Shown here: in pieces, positions 1 to 9,733 of the stretch
Position numbering within the stretch: position 1 is the stretch's first letter
Layout of the letters: each line of letters starts with the position of its first letter
Assembly (NCBI RefSeq): GCF_023276435.1
Contig: NZ_JALLPO010000027.1
Location: forward strand, 82,521-146,520
Source: Sphaerisporangium perillae
GTDB taxonomy: Bacteria > Actinomycetota > Actinomycetes > Streptosporangiales > Streptosporangiaceae
DNA length: 64,000 nucleotides
Reading direction: 5' to 3'
Notes under the pieces: generated by a model
What the model was told of the DNA's origin: nothing
Database searches by the model: none
Seen by the model: the letters and a program-made list of their open reading frames with translations, nothing else
Made by a program: the position numbers and the translations under genes

Positions 1-381
1 TTGCAGGGCGTGGTGTCGAGCGGGTCGGACATCGCGCGGGTCTACGTCTCGTCGATCACCGCCGGGACCCACGCCTTCGCCTGCAGCACCAACAACAACC
101 GGCCGTGCGGGGCCGTGCACAGCTCTCCGTGCAAGCATCTGCACGCGCTCGCCGACGAGGCCGTGCTGCAGTACGGCCTCGACCGGGTGGCCCGCTACCT
201 CCGGGTCGAGGTCCCCGAAGGCGCCTCTCTGATGAGCTGCATGAGCGGCCCGCCGGAGCGCACCCCCGCGGCGGTGGTGTTCAGCCGCTTCCTGCGCCAC
301 CTGGCCTACCTGGAGATGCCCGACAGCACCGAGCCCCTGACCGAGCTGCACTGGTTCCCGGCCATGGGGACGGTGCGCTGA
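1..381 (+). CDS. SWIM zinc-finger protein, C-terminal part (cut by window edge)
   Basis: Only the last 126 codons are in the window; the reading frame is open to base 1, so the true start lies upstream. A cysteine/histidine cluster at about residues 28-52 (C-S-T, P-C-G, then S-P-C-K-H-L-H) has the CxH end of a SWIM zinc finger, a small metal-binding module that binds DNA or protein. The stop codon overlaps the ATG of the next gene (TGATG), so it is translationally coupled to it. SWIM proteins are recurrent partners of MoxR/VWA gene sets, which is what follows. Its exact role in that system is unknown. Confidence 0.75.
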   Translation: MQGVVSSGSDIARVYVSSITAGTHAFACSTNNNRPCGAVHSSPCKHLHALADEAVLQYGLDRVARYLRVEVPEGASLMSCMSGPPERTPAAVVFSRFLRHLAYLEMPDSTEPLTELHWFPAMGTVR

Positions 382-1766
382 TGCTCGGCGTACAGCTCGG
401 CGAGCTGCTCGCCGGCGCCCCGGCGGGGGTCGATGAGGCGCTCGATGTGGTGACGGGCTTCGACGACGCTCTGGTCCACGGGTTCGCCCGGCTCGGCGAG
501 GAGCGGGCCGCGGCCCTGGCCGCCCTGGCCGGCGCGCTGGCGGCCACCCCGCTCGGCGAGCGGGCGGGCGAGGCGGCGGAGAAGGTCGCCGCGGGGTCGG
601 TCTCCGACGAGCATCTGGCGGCGCTGGCCGGCGGGCGGGCCGCGCTGTTCGGCGCGGTGCACGACGCCCTGCTCGGCCGCCTCGACGCCGCGCTCGGGCG
701 CTCGCGGGCGGCGTGGAAGCCTTCGGCGGCGACGGCCGAGGTGGCGGGCAACCTGCTCGGCGGGTGCCGGGTCTGGCTGCGCGAGCTGGCCATCGCCGGA
801 TGGCGAGGGGTGGATCACGATCTCGTCTCCGCCTCCGACCAGACGCTCGACGCCCTGCTGGCCGTGCCCGAGCTGCGAGGGGCGGCGGTGCTGCTCGACG
901 GCCTGGCGGCCGAGCTGCGCGCGTCGTGCCCGGTCGCGACGATGGAGCGGCTGCCCGTCCGCCGGTGGGCCGACCTGTGGACGCGCGGTCTGCTGCTGTC
1001 GCAGGCCGGTGCGTGGCACGGCGGCGCCGAGCCGGTGTCGGGGCGGCTGCTGCTCCTCGGGGCCGACGTGCACGAGCACGGCACGGTCGTGCGCGTGCAG
1101 GTCCACGCGATCCTCGAACCCGCCGGCGGCTCCCCGTCCCGGCTGGTTCGCACGAGCCTGGCCGCGGCGAAGGTCGACACGATCGCCGGCCCGGCCGTGT
1201 GGCGGCTGATGAGCGGATATCCCGTCCTGCTCGGAGCGCTGGCCGGGCACCTCAGCGTGGAGATCACCGACATGCCGCTGCTACGCGGCGGCGATCTGGT
1301 CTGGAAGGAGGAGCGCGCCCGCGCCGGCGAGGCGGCCGACCCGTTCGCGACCGCCCGGGTCCGGCTCGGCGAGGCGCTCGCCCCGGCGGTGCCGCCCCTG
1401 GACCGCCATCCTGTACGCATCGCCGAGCCCGTGCTGGTGGAGGGGTACACGGCCGACGGCGGCTCGTTCGACCTGGGCGGTCACACGCTCGACGTCGACC
1501 TCGACCGGCTGCCGGCCTGCGGCCCGCTCACCCCCGAACTGGTGGCCGCCTCCTCGTCGTGCCTCGGCCTGATGCGCTGGGACGGTGGGCGATGGCTGCT
1601 GCAGCCCCTGGCGGTGCAGGCGACGGTCAAGCGCAAGCCGGTCGCCGCGCACAACGGCGACTGGGCGCTCGGGCCCACCGATCCCAAGGTCGTCAAGGCC
1701 GAGGCCAGGGCCGGTGACGTGGTCGCCGTGCTCCGCGAGCGGGCAGGGCGGCTGTTGCGGCGATGA
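381..1766 (+). CDS. Unassigned protein of MoxR/VWA locus, DUF5691-like
   Basis: 461 residues, rich in Ala, Leu and Arg, with no signal peptide, membrane segment or catalytic motif that I can see. The first half looks largely helical; the second half has more beta character (around residues 230-440). The ATG at 381 overlaps the stop of the SWIM gene and the stop overlaps the ATG of the VWA gene, so all three are probably translated together. Position and size fit the DUF5691-type protein commonly found between a SWIM gene and a MoxR gene, but I assign that by context, not by a motif. A scaffold or substrate adaptor is possible. Confidence 0.6.
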   Translation: MLGVQLGELLAGAPAGVDEALDVVTGFDDALVHGFARLGEERAAALAALAGALAATPLGERAGEAAEKVAAGSVSDEHLAALAGGRAALFGAVHDALLGRLDAALGRSRAAWKPSAATAEVAGNLLGGCRVWLRELAIAGWRGVDHDLVSASDQTLDALLAVPELRGAAVLLDGLAAELRASCPVATMERLPVRRWADLWTRGLLLSQAGAWHGGAEPVSGRLLLLGADVHEHGTVVRVQVHAILEPAGGSPSRLVRTSLAAAKVDTIAGPAVWRLMSGYPVLLGALAGHLSVEITDMPLLRGGDLVWKEERARAGEAADPFATARVRLGEALAPAVPPLDRHPVRIAEPVLVEGYTADGGSFDLGGHTLDVDLDRLPACGPLTPELVAASSSCLGLMRWDGGRWLLQPLAVQATVKRKPVAAHNGDWALGPTDPKVVKAEARAGDVVAVLRERAGRLLRR

Positions 1767-3064
1767 GCGACTCTTTGAACGGCGCCGACCAGAACCGGCG
1801 CCAGGTGCTCTATTGGCGCCTGCTGTCACGGCTGTTCGACGGCGACGAGCAGCCCGCGCTGGAGGCCGCAAGCGTGGCCATCGTCGACGACCTGGGGCTG
1901 CCGCCCGCGCTGCTCGATCCCGGGGTGTCGGTGGACAACCTGGTGCAGCGCTTCCCCGAGCTGGGCGCCGAGCTGCAGGACCTGCTGGTGGAGCGGGAGC
2001 ATTCGGACGGGGGCGAGGTGCGGCGTGCGGCCCTGGTCTCGAAGCTGCTGCTCAACGTGTTCTCGACGGGAACGGGCAGCGTCACCGCCGGCGACCTGGC
2101 GCGCTGGCAGCAGGACGCGGGCTGGTTCGAGCGCGGCATGGGATGCGAGCCCGGAGGGCTTCGCTCACGTCCCGGCGATGAGGAGCTGGCGGCGGTCCTG
2201 GCGGGGCTGGAGGGCGACCTCGTCAAGCGCATGCGCCTGCGCGAGGTGCTGGCCGACCCCGTCCTGGCCAAGCGGCTCACGCCGAGCATGTCGCTCATCG
2301 AGCAGCTTCTGCGCGACAAGTCCAACCTGTCGGGAGTCGCGCTGGCCAACGCGAAGGCGCTGATCCGCAGGTTCGTGGACGAGGTGGCAGAGGTGCTGCG
2401 GACGCAGGTCGAGAAGACCAGCGTGGGCGTCATCGACAGGTCGGTGCCGCCGAAGCGGGTCTTCCGCAACCTCGACCTGGAACGAACGATCTGGAAGAAC
2501 CTCACCAACTGGAGCCCGGAGGACCAGCGGCTGTACGTGGACCGGTTGTACTACCGGCACACCGCCCGCCGCACCACCCCCGCCCGGCTGGTCGTGGTCG
2601 TCGACCAGTCGGGGTCGATGGTGGACGCGATGGTGAACTGCACCATCCTGGCGTCGATCTTCGCGGGGCTGCCCAAGGTGGACGTGCACCTGATCGCCTA
2701 TGACACCCGGGCGCTCGACCTGACCCCGTGGGTGCACGACCCGTTCGAGGTGCTGCTGCGCACCACGCTCGGTGGCGGCACCGACGGCACCGCCGCGATG
2801 GCCCTGGCCCGGCCGAAGATCGCCGATCCGCGCAACACCGTGATGGTGTGGATCTCCGACTTCTACGACAACCGCGCGCTGATCACCGACTTCGAGGCGG
2901 TGCACCGCTCGGGGGTGAAGTTCATCCCCGTGGGCTCGGTGAACAGCTCCGGCCACCAGAGCGTGGACCCGTGGTACCGCCAGAAGCTCAAGGATTTGGG
3001 CACCCCGGTGATCTCGGGCCACATCCGCAAACTCGTGTTCGAGCTCAAGAACTTCCTGACCTAG
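1763..3064 (+). CDS. VWA domain-containing protein
   Basis: 433 residues. The C-terminal half is a von Willebrand A domain with a complete MIDAS metal site: DQSGS at about residues 281-285, a threonine in GGGTDGT near 340 and an aspartate in WISDFYD near 366. The N-terminal 270 residues are helical and not recognised. VWA proteins of this type bind the product of a neighbouring MoxR ATPase and are thought to act as substrate adaptors or remodelling targets in the cytoplasm; no signal peptide is present. ATGA overlap with the gene before, 13 bases to the gene after. Confidence 0.88.
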   Translation: MSDSLNGADQNRRQVLYWRLLSRLFDGDEQPALEAASVAIVDDLGLPPALLDPGVSVDNLVQRFPELGAELQDLLVEREHSDGGEVRRAALVSKLLLNVFSTGTGSVTAGDLARWQQDAGWFERGMGCEPGGLRSRPGDEELAAVLAGLEGDLVKRMRLREVLADPVLAKRLTPSMSLIEQLLRDKSNLSGVALANAKALIRRFVDEVAEVLRTQVEKTSVGVIDRSVPPKRVFRNLDLERTIWKNLTNWSPEDQRLYVDRLYYRHTARRTTPARLVVVVDQSGSMVDAMVNCTILASIFAGLPKVDVHLIAYDTRALDLTPWVHDPFEVLLRTTLGGGTDGTAAMALARPKIADPRNTVMVWISDFYDNRALITDFEAVHRSGVKFIPVGSVNSSGHQSVDPWYRQKLKDLGTPVISGHIRKLVFELKNFLT

Positions 3065-3077
3065 GAGTCCCCTTCTG

Positions 3078-4193
3078 ATGACCGACGACATGCTGCGTGC
3101 CCCCGCCGAGGTGAAGTACGCCGAAGAGCTCGACTGGCTGGAGTCGATCGACGACGGCCCCAAGCCGTTCTCGTGGCGGCTCAGCCCCCGCATGGTGCGG
3201 CTGTTCGTGCTCGGCTCCGAGCGCTCCGACGGCCTCGACCGCGAGATCCCGCAGAAGTGGTTCGGCGACCGCAGCTTCGTCGAGCGCAGCATCGTGACCC
3301 TGGCCTCGGACCGCGGCCTGCTGCTGATCGGCGACCCGGGCACCGGCAAGAGCTGGCTGGCCGAGCTGCTCTCCGCCGCCATCTGCCGCAACTCCACCCT
3401 GGTCGTCCAGGGCACGGCCGGCACCACCGAGGACCACATCAAGTACTCGTGGAACGTCTCCATGGTGATCGCCAAGGGCCAGTCCCGCCAGTCGATGATC
3501 CCCTCGCCCATCATGACGGCGATGGAGCAGGGCGTGATCGGCCGCTTCGAGGAGCTGACCCGGTCCACCAGCGACGTGCAGGACGCCTTGATCTCCATCC
3601 TGTCCGAGAAGTACGTGTCCATCCCGGAGCTGGACGACGACAACATCGTCTTCGCCCAGCCCGGATTCTCGATCATCGCCACGGCCAACAGCCGCGACCG
3701 GGGCGTCAACGACCTCTCCTCGGCCTTGAAGCGGCGGTTCAACTTCGTCCGGATCCCCGTCGTGACCAACAAGCGCAGCGAGACGGAGATCGTCCGCTTC
3801 CGCACCGAGGAGCTGCTGCGCCGGCACCGGATCGAGCTGGACGTGCCGCCCACGCTGCTGGACATCCTGCTGCAGAGCTTCGCCGACCTGCGCGCCGCCG
3901 CCGCCTCGGCCACCAGCGACGACGAGAAGCTCGAGTCCGCGCTGTCCACGGCCGAGCAGATCGGCGTGCTCGAGGACGCCATCCTGCACAGCAACTTCTT
4001 CGGCGACCGCACCCTGCGCGCCGAGACGCTCGCCGGCTCGCTGGTCGGCTCGCTCGCCCGCCGCAGCCCCGAGGACCTGGCCATCCTGAACAAGTACTGG
4101 CACGGCGTCGTCGAGCCCCGCAGCAAGCAGGACGGCGGGCCGTGGCAGGGCTTCCTCGAAGGCGGCCGCCAGGCCATCGCCACGCTCTCATGA
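3078..4193 (+). CDS. MoxR-type AAA+ ATPase
   Basis: 371 residues. Walker A is GDPGTGKS at residues 85-92. The expected Walker B position reads IGRFEEL, a divergent form with the acidic residues kept. Sensor 1 (IIATANSRDRG, near residue 200) and an arginine-rich segment (LKRRFNF) follow. This is the MoxR class, which assembles as a ring and works with VWA proteins as a chaperone-like machine. A ribosome site AGGAG overlaps the stop codon of the VWA gene. The stop overlaps the start of the DUF5682-type gene (ATGA). Predicted energy source of the five-gene system. Confidence 0.88.
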   Translation: MTDDMLRAPAEVKYAEELDWLESIDDGPKPFSWRLSPRMVRLFVLGSERSDGLDREIPQKWFGDRSFVERSIVTLASDRGLLLIGDPGTGKSWLAELLSAAICRNSTLVVQGTAGTTEDHIKYSWNVSMVIAKGQSRQSMIPSPIMTAMEQGVIGRFEELTRSTSDVQDALISILSEKYVSIPELDDDNIVFAQPGFSIIATANSRDRGVNDLSSALKRRFNFVRIPVVTNKRSETEIVRFRTEELLRRHRIELDVPPTLLDILLQSFADLRAAAASATSDDEKLESALSTAEQIGVLEDAILHSNFFGDRTLRAETLAGSLVGSLARRSPEDLAILNKYWHGVVEPRSKQDGGPWQGFLEGGRQAIATLS

Positions 4194-6964
4194 GTCCTTT
4201 CGGCGCACTCCGCGAGCAGTTGCTCGACGCCGCCACCGCCTTCGCCGGCGCCCCCTCCGCCGTGCCCGGCATCCTGTCGGGCCTGGTGGACGACGTCGAC
4301 CGGGCGCTGCGCGAGGAGCTCGAGATCTTCCCGGTGTGCCACCACTCCCCCGCCTCGGCGCTGGCCATGGTGCGGCGCCTGCGGGAGAAGCAGCCGAAGG
4401 TCATCTACCTGGAACTCTGCGAGGACCTGCGGCCGCTGCTGACCGAGCTGCGCAACTGCCGCCTCCCCGTGGCGTTGCAGGCGTTCGCGACCGACCTCGA
4501 CGGCTTCCCCCCGGCCTGGGGGCCGCTCAGCGTGGTAGCCCCCATCACCGAGGCGTCGGCCGAGTACCAGGCCATCGCCTACGCCCTCGAAACGCCCGGC
4601 GTCGAGCTGGTGCTGGTGGACCGCTCGTCGGACCACGTCTTCCAGTGGTCTCCCAAGGAGGAGCCGGAGGCGGCGGGGCACGGGGACGACGCGGGCCTGC
4701 ACGGCGACGCCGTGGGCATCGAGATCGGCGACCTGCGCCCCCGCTTCGCAGAGCTAGAAGAGCACCTGCTGCACCACGGCAAGGTCAGGCACTGGTCGGA
4801 GTGGTGGGACCAGTACGTCGAGCAGCCCCTCGCCGGCGCGGACTACGACACCTACCGGCAGGTCATGGTGCTGATCGGCAGCCTGTTCCGGCGGCTCGGC
4901 CCAGGCGGCGACCGGCTGGCGAGGGACGAGGACCGCGAGCGCTACATGTGGACCCGGATCCGCGAGCACCTGGCCGCGTCGGGCGCCGACCCGGCGGAAT
5001 GCCTGCATGTGTGCGGCGCCTTCCACGCCGCCAGCCAGGTCGAACAGTTCGGCCTGGCGTCGGAGGCGCCGGCCTACGACATCAGCCCACGCACGGCCAC
5101 CCGCTGGCTGTACGGGCTCATCCCCTCCAGCCACTCGGCCATCGAGGCGCAGTTCGGGCTGGCCTCCGGCTCGGTGTCGATCGCCGCGGCGACCTGGGCC
5201 AAGGCCGTGGCGCGCGGCGGCGACACCCCCTACCAGTTGGCCGGCCAGAAGGGCACCCGCAAGCGGTCCGCACGCGTCCGGCAGGGCGCGCCGAGCCCGC
5301 CGGCGCCGGTCGCCGATCGGCTGTCCGGCTTCATGTCCAAGCCGCCCGCCCTGGACGACCTCGACGAGGCCGAGCTGCTCGGCTGGTGCGTCGACGTCGT
5401 GCGGCTGGCCCGCCGTAACGGCTATCTGGCCAGCACGGCGGACGCCATCGCCGTGTTCGAGACCTCGATCCTGCTCGCGGGCATGCGTAACAGGGCCCGG
5501 CCCACGCCGTACGACTTCCAGGACGCGGCCGTCACGTGCATCGAGAAGGACGCGGTGCCCGGACGCCGCGACGTGCGCCGCCTGTGCGAGATCCTCCTCG
5601 GCGGCGACCGGGTCGGCGAGGTCGGGTACGATGCCCTGCCGCCGCTGGCCCGCGACGTGTACGACCGGCTGAAGCCGCTGGGGCTGGACCTGGAGAAGCG
5701 CACGATCCAGCGGGCGCTGCTGGACCTCAAGGCGGACCCCGAGGTGGTGCCCTGCTCCGACCTGCTGTGGATGCTGCGCTACCTGCTGCCGCAGGACGCG
5801 GTCCGGCCCATCATGGGTGAGCGCAGGCTGGGCGAGCGGTCGATCCAGGAGAGCTGGGACCTGTCGTTCGGCCGCCACCAGCGCTCCATCATCGAGCTCG
5901 GCTACGAGGGCGTCACCGTCGAGCAGGTGCTGGAGCAGCGGCTCCGCCGCGCCGTGTGGGAGCCGGAGGCCACGGCGGCCGCCGCCCTCGCGGCGGTCGA
6001 GGACGCCCTGCTGTACCTGGGCGGCAGGCGGTTCGCCGACGAGCTCGGGGCGCGCGCCGTGGAGCTGCTGGCGGCCGAGCGCACCGTGGACGAGGCGCCG
6101 GAGGTGCTGCGCCGGATCCGGCGGCTGCTGGCCTACTACCGCGCCACCGAGCCGGAGCTTCCCGCCTGGTGCGAGGCGTTCGTCAGCACCGGGTACGCGC
6201 ACTACTGCACGCTGCTGCCGACCGCCTTCGTCGACGAGGACACCGGTGTCCGGCAGGTGGGCGCCATGCTCGGGTTCCTGTTCACCTTGGAGAGCCTCGC
6301 GCTGGCGCTGGGATGTGACCGCGTCCAGCTCGAACTGGCCGTGCGGCAGTCGCATCCCGAGGCGCCCGCCAAGATGGCGCTGCTGTGGGCCGCCCAGTCG
6401 CAGCTCGGCCTGCTGCCGCTGCCCGAGCTGCGGGCGCGGTGCGACGAGCTGCTGGCCAACCCTCTGGTGATCCCGTCGTTCCCCTTGTACATCATGGGGT
6501 TCGTGCAGGCCGTGGAGCCCGTTCCGGCCCTCGCGGGCTTCGTGGTCGAGGTCATCTCCAAGGCTTTCGGGCGGCTGCCCGACACCGTCCTGCTTCCGTG
6601 GCTGCCAAAGCTGATCACGATGCTGCGGGATCAGGCGGGCGAGCTGATGCCGATGCTCGTGCGCGAGGCGGGCCGCACGTTCCCGGGTGGCCTGGCCGCG
6701 GTGGACGCCTGGGCGCCGCCGTGGTCGGAGCGACCGGCGCGGTCCGCGCCCGGAGCCGAGCGGGCACCCGCGCCGGTGCCCGCGGGGCCGGTGACCGAGC
6801 TGCTGGCGGGGCATCCCGCGGCGTGCGACGCGGTGGCCGAGCTGCTCGGGTGCGACGCGGAGTGGCGGGCTCCGCTGGCCGGCGGCGCCGATCACCGGGA
6901 GGTGAGCGCGCTGCTGGCCGGGCATCCCGAAGCCGCCCTGGCCGTGGCGCGGCTGCTCGCCTAG
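4190..6964 (+). CDS. DUF5682 family protein
   Basis: 924 residues. The open frame extends upstream inside the MoxR gene, but the ATG at 4190 overlapping the MoxR stop is the natural start. Near the N-terminus are VCHHSP (about residues 49-54) and LELCEDL (about 75), the paired His and Glu motifs typical of DUF5682; the fold may be related to EreA/TIKI-type metal-dependent hydrolases, which is inference. The middle and C-terminal two thirds are helical, and the end has two short repeats of an ALLAGHPEAA-like motif. No signal peptide. It is the usual last or next-to-last gene of SWIM/MoxR/VWA sets and may be the effector. Confidence 0.8.
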   Translation: MSPFGALREQLLDAATAFAGAPSAVPGILSGLVDDVDRALREELEIFPVCHHSPASALAMVRRLREKQPKVIYLELCEDLRPLLTELRNCRLPVALQAFATDLDGFPPAWGPLSVVAPITEASAEYQAIAYALETPGVELVLVDRSSDHVFQWSPKEEPEAAGHGDDAGLHGDAVGIEIGDLRPRFAELEEHLLHHGKVRHWSEWWDQYVEQPLAGADYDTYRQVMVLIGSLFRRLGPGGDRLARDEDRERYMWTRIREHLAASGADPAECLHVCGAFHAASQVEQFGLASEAPAYDISPRTATRWLYGLIPSSHSAIEAQFGLASGSVSIAAATWAKAVARGGDTPYQLAGQKGTRKRSARVRQGAPSPPAPVADRLSGFMSKPPALDDLDEAELLGWCVDVVRLARRNGYLASTADAIAVFETSILLAGMRNRARPTPYDFQDAAVTCIEKDAVPGRRDVRRLCEILLGGDRVGEVGYDALPPLARDVYDRLKPLGLDLEKRTIQRALLDLKADPEVVPCSDLLWMLRYLLPQDAVRPIMGERRLGERSIQESWDLSFGRHQRSIIELGYEGVTVEQVLEQRLRRAVWEPEATAAAALAAVEDALLYLGGRRFADELGARAVELLAAERTVDEAPEVLRRIRRLLAYYRATEPELPAWCEAFVSTGYAHYCTLLPTAFVDEDTGVRQVGAMLGFLFTLESLALALGCDRVQLELAVRQSHPEAPAKMALLWAAQSQLGLLPLPELRARCDELLANPLVIPSFPLYIMGFVQAVEPVPALAGFVVEVISKAFGRLPDTVLLPWLPKLITMLRDQAGELMPMLVREAGRTFPGGLAAVDAWAPPWSERPARSAPGAERAPAPVPAGPVTELLAGHPAACDAVAELLGCDAEWRAPLAGGADHREVSALLAGHPEAALAVARLLA

Positions 6965-6992
6965 CCGGTTGTCCCTGGCCGGTCAGGCCCCT

Positions 6993-7008
6993 GCCTGGCC
7001 GGCCAGGC
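6993..7008. terminator. Palindrome after the five-gene operon
   Basis: GCCTGGCCGGCCAGGC is a perfect 16-base palindrome 29 bases after the stop of the DUF5682-type gene. It could form the stem of a terminator, but there is no loop of usual size and no T run, so it is only a candidate end of the transcript. Confidence 0.3.
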
Positions 7009-7103
7009 TCTCGAGCAGGGCGCGGCTCGTCGCCGGGCGGGACGGGCGGCGGTGACACCACCGCGACGCCGGTCACCCGGCCGGGTCAGACCGTGCGGGA
7101 CCC

Positions 7104-7718
7104 GTGTCCGACGGCGTGTTCGCCGACGGCCTCACCGAAGACCAGCCGGACCAGATCGGCGGACGGCTCGACACCGAGCTGGCCGATGAGCAGCTCCGGA
7201 ACCGCTTGTACTCCCAGAGCGCCTCGGCGAAGTTGCTGGCCGCGCCGAGAAGCGCCCTCGACGGGGCGGGCCGCCCGGGCGGGCGGCTGGACGTGGCGAG
7301 CTTCCGGCCGGTGACCTTCGCGGTGGGGATGGCGGTGCTGGTGGCGGCGGACCGGCGGCGCGACGCCGTCCTCCGCTCGGTCACCGGCGCTCTGCGAGCG
7401 GCGTTCTCCTTCGACCGGCGCGCCTTCGCCCAGCTGGTGACCGCCGCCGAGGTGATCACCGTGGCGCACCAGGTCCCCGGAGTGGTGGCGGTGAACCTGA
7501 CCGCCCTGCACCTGAGCGGCGCGGGCCCCTTCGGCACCGCGAGGTTCGACGCGGCCAGGTTCGACGCGGCGCTCGTGGCGGACGTGCTCCCCGCCCGTCG
7601 CGCCCACCTCGCGATGCCGCGCGACGCCGATCCGGGAATCGCGCCGCCGGCCGTGGTCCCCGCCGAACTCCTGCTCGCCGACCCGGCACAGATCACGGTG
7701 ACGGAGATGGTGCCATGA
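7104..7718 (+). pseudogene. Baseplate J-like protein, C-terminal fragment
   Basis: From about residue 63 onward (FRPVTFAVGMAVLVAAD, then ALRAAFSFDRRAFAQ and VPGVVAVNLTALHLSG) this matches the C-terminal part of gpJ-like baseplate assembly proteins of phage-tail-like contractile systems. Such proteins are usually several hundred residues longer, and the first 60 residues here do not look like the family, so the 5' part is lost. Two adjacent copies of a RFDAA motif occur near residue 150. The stop overlaps the ATG of the following tail gene, as in an intact locus. Probably not functional. Confidence 0.7.
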
Positions 7719-9262
7719 CCCCCGGCCGCCCCGTGTACGACCTGCTGCCCGCCGCGCACCGGGCCCGCGACGCGGAGCTTGGCCACCCGCTGCGCGGCCT
7801 GCTCGAAGTCGTCGAAGAAGAACTGCTCCGGCTGCGAGAGACATCGACGGGCTGTACGACAACTGGTTCGTGGAGACCTGCGCGGAGTGGGTCCTGCCCT
7901 ACCTCGGCGACCTGCTCGGGGTGGAGGCCGTGTCGCCGATGCCGGACGGGGGCGCCTCGCGCTGGGCGTTCGTGGCCAACACCCTGCGCCACCGGCGGCG
8001 CAAGGGCACACTGCCGGGCTGGAGCGGCTGGCCCGGGACGTCACCGGGTGGCCCGCCCACGTCGTGGAGTACTTCCGGCTGCTCGTCACCACCCAGCACC
8101 TCGGCCACATACGGCCCGGCAACCTGCGCACCCCGGATCTGCGGGACACCGGGCGGCTGGACCTTCTGGGCATCCCCTTCGACCCGGTCGCCCGCACCGT
8201 GGACGTCCGGCACGCCGACAGCGGGCGCGGGCGGTACAACATCGCCGGCATCGGCCTGCACGTGTGGCGGCTCGGCGCGTACCCGTGCACCGGCCTCGAC
8301 GCGCGCGCCGTGGACGCCGCGCGGGGGCGCTGGACCTTCGACCCGGCCGGCCGGGACCTGCCGCTGTTCACCCGTCCGCCGAGCGGCGACGGCTGCGGAG
8401 GCCCCGCCCCGCTGCGCCGCCTGGCGCTCCACCGCGAACTGGACGCGCTGCGCCTGGCGCTCCACCGCGAACAGGAAGCGCCGCGCGACCCGGCGCACCA
8501 CCAGGAACCGGAGACGCCCCGCGACCCGGCGCCGGTCCCGCTCGTAGAGCCCGGGCCGCCGTTCCAGATCACCTTGGGCGGCCATGACGAGCCGGTGAAG
8601 CCCGCGCGCCTGATCAGCGCCGACCTGACGGACTGGACCCGCCCGCCCGCCCGCCCGCGGACGGAGGCGACGACGACCCCTGGGTCGCGGTCGACCCGGC
8701 CCTCGGCCGATTCACCCTGCCGCCCGGGGTGGGGCCGGAGCGGGTGCGGGTGGACTTCAGCTACGGATTCCCCGGGGATGTCGGAGCCGGACCGCACGAC
8801 CGGCGGGCGACACTCGCCGCCACTCTCGCGGCCGGCGACACCCCCTGGCCCGACGCCTTCGACTGGCAGATCAGCGTGAGCCGCGACCACGCGTCCGGAG
8901 GCCGGGTCGTCGGCACGATCGGGGAGGCGATCCGCGCCTGGAACGCTCGGCCCGACCCGCGGCCCGGCCAGGTGGGCGTGATCGCCGTACTGGACAGCGC
9001 CACCTACCACGAGGATCTCACCGGCGCCGGCGGCATCGTGATCCCCCCGGGCAACCGGCTGCTGCTGGTCGCCGCCCAACGGCCGTCCGGCCCGGCCCCG
9101 CGGTCCCCGGATGGTCCAGACCCGGCGCCCGGGCCGCTCGTCGCCGCCGGGCCACGCCCTCACCTGGCCGGTTCCCTCGAGGTGGTCGCGCCGCATGGCG
9201 GGCACGCCACCGAGCCGAGCGAACTGATCGTCGACGGCCTGTCGATCGAAGGGGACCTCACC
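7715..9262 (+). pseudogene. Phage-tail-like protein, frameshifted and truncated
   Basis: The N-terminus reads in one frame (VYDLLPAAHRARD). After about 7840 the sense continues in another frame (GLYDNWFVETCAEWVLPYLG), near 8020 it moves back (LARDVTGWPAHVVEYFRLL), and near 8660 it shifts again (VRVDFSYGFPGDVG). Joined, these make a tail protein of contractile injection loci. Coding sense stops near 9262, just after DGLSIEGDLTV, where an oppositely oriented TetR fragment begins. At least three frameshifts plus a truncated end make it a pseudogene, unless the shifts are sequencing errors in GC-rich runs. Confidence 0.7.
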
Positions 9263-9664
9263 GTGGGCGAGGACGGCCAGGTGCACCGGGTGACCGGGGT
9301 CGGGGTACTCAGCGACAGCATTGAGGAAGGCGCACCCCCCGAAGCCGGGGGACTGGATGCCCTGGGCAATGGATGAACTGAGGGCTCGGATGGTGTCGGC
9401 TGCCGGGAGCCCGGCAGCGACGGCCGCGTCCGCCTGGCCGCGTATGGCTCGGTCAGCCTCGTCCAGGTAGGCGACGACCAGGTTTTCCTTGCTGGGGAAG
9501 TGGCGATAGAACGTGGCCCGTGTCACCTGCGCTTCCGAGACGATGCGGTCGACGCCGACGGTGTGGATCCCTTCCGCGTAGAACACCCGGCTGCCCGTGT
9601 TGAGCAGCCGGGACAGCGCATCTGACGGACGGCTTTCGGATTCGCTGCGCACCATGCCAGCCAT
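9262..9664 (-). pseudogene. TetR family regulator, C-terminus lost
   Basis: The first 133 codons are a normal TetR repressor: helix-turn-helix with TVGVDRIVSEAQVTRATFYRHF (residues about 35-56) and the start of the ligand domain (GGCAFLNAVAEYPDP). After about base 9262 the frame runs into antisense of the tail gene, so the last 50-60 residues of the family are missing. Upstream it keeps two copies of the palindrome GAACGTTC. Divergent to the small membrane protein gene at 10008, its likely former target. Confidence 0.75.
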
Positions 9665-9675
9665 CTTGGAGGGTA

Positions 9676-9733
9676 GAACGTTCGGTCTTGACAGTCCGGG
9701 ACGCCACTGTCACCCTTGCGGGACAGAACGTTC
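9676..9733. promoter_or_regulatory. Paired TetR operators GAACGTTC
   Basis: Two exact copies of the 8-base palindrome GAACGTTC, at 9676-9683 and 9726-9733, lie 50 bases apart in the region between the truncated TetR gene and the membrane protein gene. The first is 12 bases from the TetR start. The symmetry and position fit operators of that repressor. The rest of the 340-base gap up to 10007 shows no convincing gene; a short open stretch ending HLIEKADRRTR before 9968 may be another gene scrap. Confidence 0.55.

Noticed and set aside
2165..4702. 845-codon minus-strand open frame across the VWA and MoxR genes
   Set aside because: Antisense shadow in high-GC DNA; low-complexity composition (long runs of Gly, Arg, Ser, Val) and no ribosome site.
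4754..6925. 723-codon minus-strand open frame across the DUF5682-type gene
   Set aside because: Shadow of a real gene; arginine- and glutamine-rich with no family resemblance.
7073..9664. 863-codon open frame on the minus strand
   Set aside because: Only its first 133 codons are a TetR protein; the rest is antisense to tail genes and rich in Arg, Ser and Pro, as expected from GC-rich shadow frames.
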